Assembly (NCBI RefSeq): GCF_945859685.1
Contig: NC_079147.1
Span: 141,198,645 to 141,262,644, forward strand
DNA length: 64,000 nt
Source of the DNA: Eupeodes corollae
Taxonomy: Eukaryota > Arthropoda > Insecta > Diptera > Syrphidae
Direction: 5' to 3'
A program made the translations under genes and the position numbers. Positions 63,331 through 64,000 of this stretch are shown one piece after another. Within the stretch, counting starts at the first letter, position 1; the number at the start of each line of letters is the position of its first letter. The notes under the pieces are model-generated. The model was not told where the DNA came from, did not search any database, and was given only the letters and a program-made list of their open reading frames with translations.

Positions 63331-64000
63331 CTAACAGTAATAAAGTAAATACTTAAATTTACAATCTTCTATGGATGTTATGGTATAAAGCTACTGTAAT
63401 ATTTTACTTTTAGTAAATACTTTCGTTTTATGCATATCACCCTATTTTAACTTTGTTAAAATTTACAATGCTTTCCACTTACCAACAAAATCAGAATCTT
63501 TAAGACCATATGTTTTGATAAATGACCGGAGATTATAGCACATATGCTGTTTAACTTTTAAGATCAAAAACAATCTATGAATAAACATTCGGTATAAGTT
63601 TCCACCTCCTATACTCGGTCTTGACTTTCTTTTTTATGGAAAGATGTTTTCGATGAATCTTTAATTTCAATAAACTATAATGTAACTGACGCAACATGAT
63701 GAATTTGAAAGCCCAGCTCCTCCTGATGCATAAAACAATAATGTAGGTATACATTTCCACTATTAATTGTCTATAGATTCACTGATGAGAGTGGTCCTCA
63801 ATCATTGGGTGCTCTTGTAATTTATTGCACCTTCACCTAAAAATAGGAGTGAAATTTAATATTTCAGCATCGTCGACATTAAGAAAGGTTTTAAAAAGTT
63901 ACAACTTACCATGGATGACACTAACTACCAATGACAGTTCGAAGATGGGATGCACCCAATCCCAGTGGCTAACATAGCACCGACAAAGTATTAGAATTGG
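63331..64000. other. no gene recognised
   Basis: AT-rich DNA to the end of the window. A degenerate RTE-like echo (GATATTAAGAAAGGTTTT-type sequence at about 63870-63900, compare FDVKKGF) hints at one more LINE scrap at 63870-64000, too short to support. Confidence 0.5.

Overview
The window reads as intergenic DNA of an insect, most likely a fly (Diptera). It is AT-rich, full of A/T runs, its small genes carry GT-AG introns, and its element families are typical of dipteran genomes: BEL/Pao, piggyBac, hAT, PIF/Harbinger, a DD41D (rosa-type) mariner, an RTE-like LINE with a craniofacial-development-protein-2-like endonuclease, a Helitron and a tRNA-derived SINE. No conserved single-copy host gene, rRNA or genuine tRNA gene was recognised. 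Nearly everything that can be named is transposable-element DNA. Names such as 'Harbinger-1' or 'PIF-A' are labels used only here; all identifications come from reading motifs, not from searches.

Layout. 1-0.8 kb: 5' end of a piggyBac gene cut by the window edge. 0.8-4.1 kb: unassigned DNA, a TE-like ORF and a LINE tail. 4.12-5.87 kb: a Helitron with both ends. 5.9-21.4 kb: a Harbinger element (transposase + strand, Myb/SANT-like partner - strand, tail to tail). Its transposase gene is split by a 10-kb BEL/Pao retrotransposon, whose left LTR is split in turn by a 2.6-kb piggyBac with exact TTAA duplication. Its Myb-like gene is split by a hobo/Hermes-like hAT with an exact 8-bp duplication, which itself holds a 290-bp MITE. 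21.4-30.9 kb and 30.9-33.7 kb: two related PIF elements (A and B) with their MADF ends facing each other. A is broken by a second hAT (which contains a TA-flanked element with a small three-exon gene), a 1.5-kb insertion and an 832-bp MITE.

33.7-45 kb: gene-poor DNA with two decayed LINE families and two diverged copies of a roughly 900-bp segment, one of which keeps a short ORF with a predicted signal peptide. 46.2-54.3 kb: a very large inverted-repeat, foldback-like structure whose arms are built of AT-rich units of about 160 bp; a DD41D mariner lies in its right arm. 54.7-55.4 kb: a small fold-back element made of repeats of a TAGTCAATATGAC motif. 55.4-57.8 kb: a third Harbinger element with a SINE in its transposase intron. 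58.7-59.4 kb: a Merlin (IS1595-like) remnant. 59.7-63.3 kb: SINEs and RTE-like LINE pieces.

Working together: the PIF and Harbinger elements each carry two genes, a DDE nuclease and a MADF or Myb-like DNA-binding partner, which in this superfamily act together in transposition. In both PIF copies the two genes are on opposite strands and physically interlocked: exon 3 of the MADF gene sits inside the transposase intron, while the main transposase exon sits inside (B: slightly overlapping) MADF intron 2. The least decayed coding sequences are BEL gag and pol, the piggyBac at 6.6-9.2 kb (one homopolymer frameshift) and PIF-B (intact MADF gene, one stop in the transposase).
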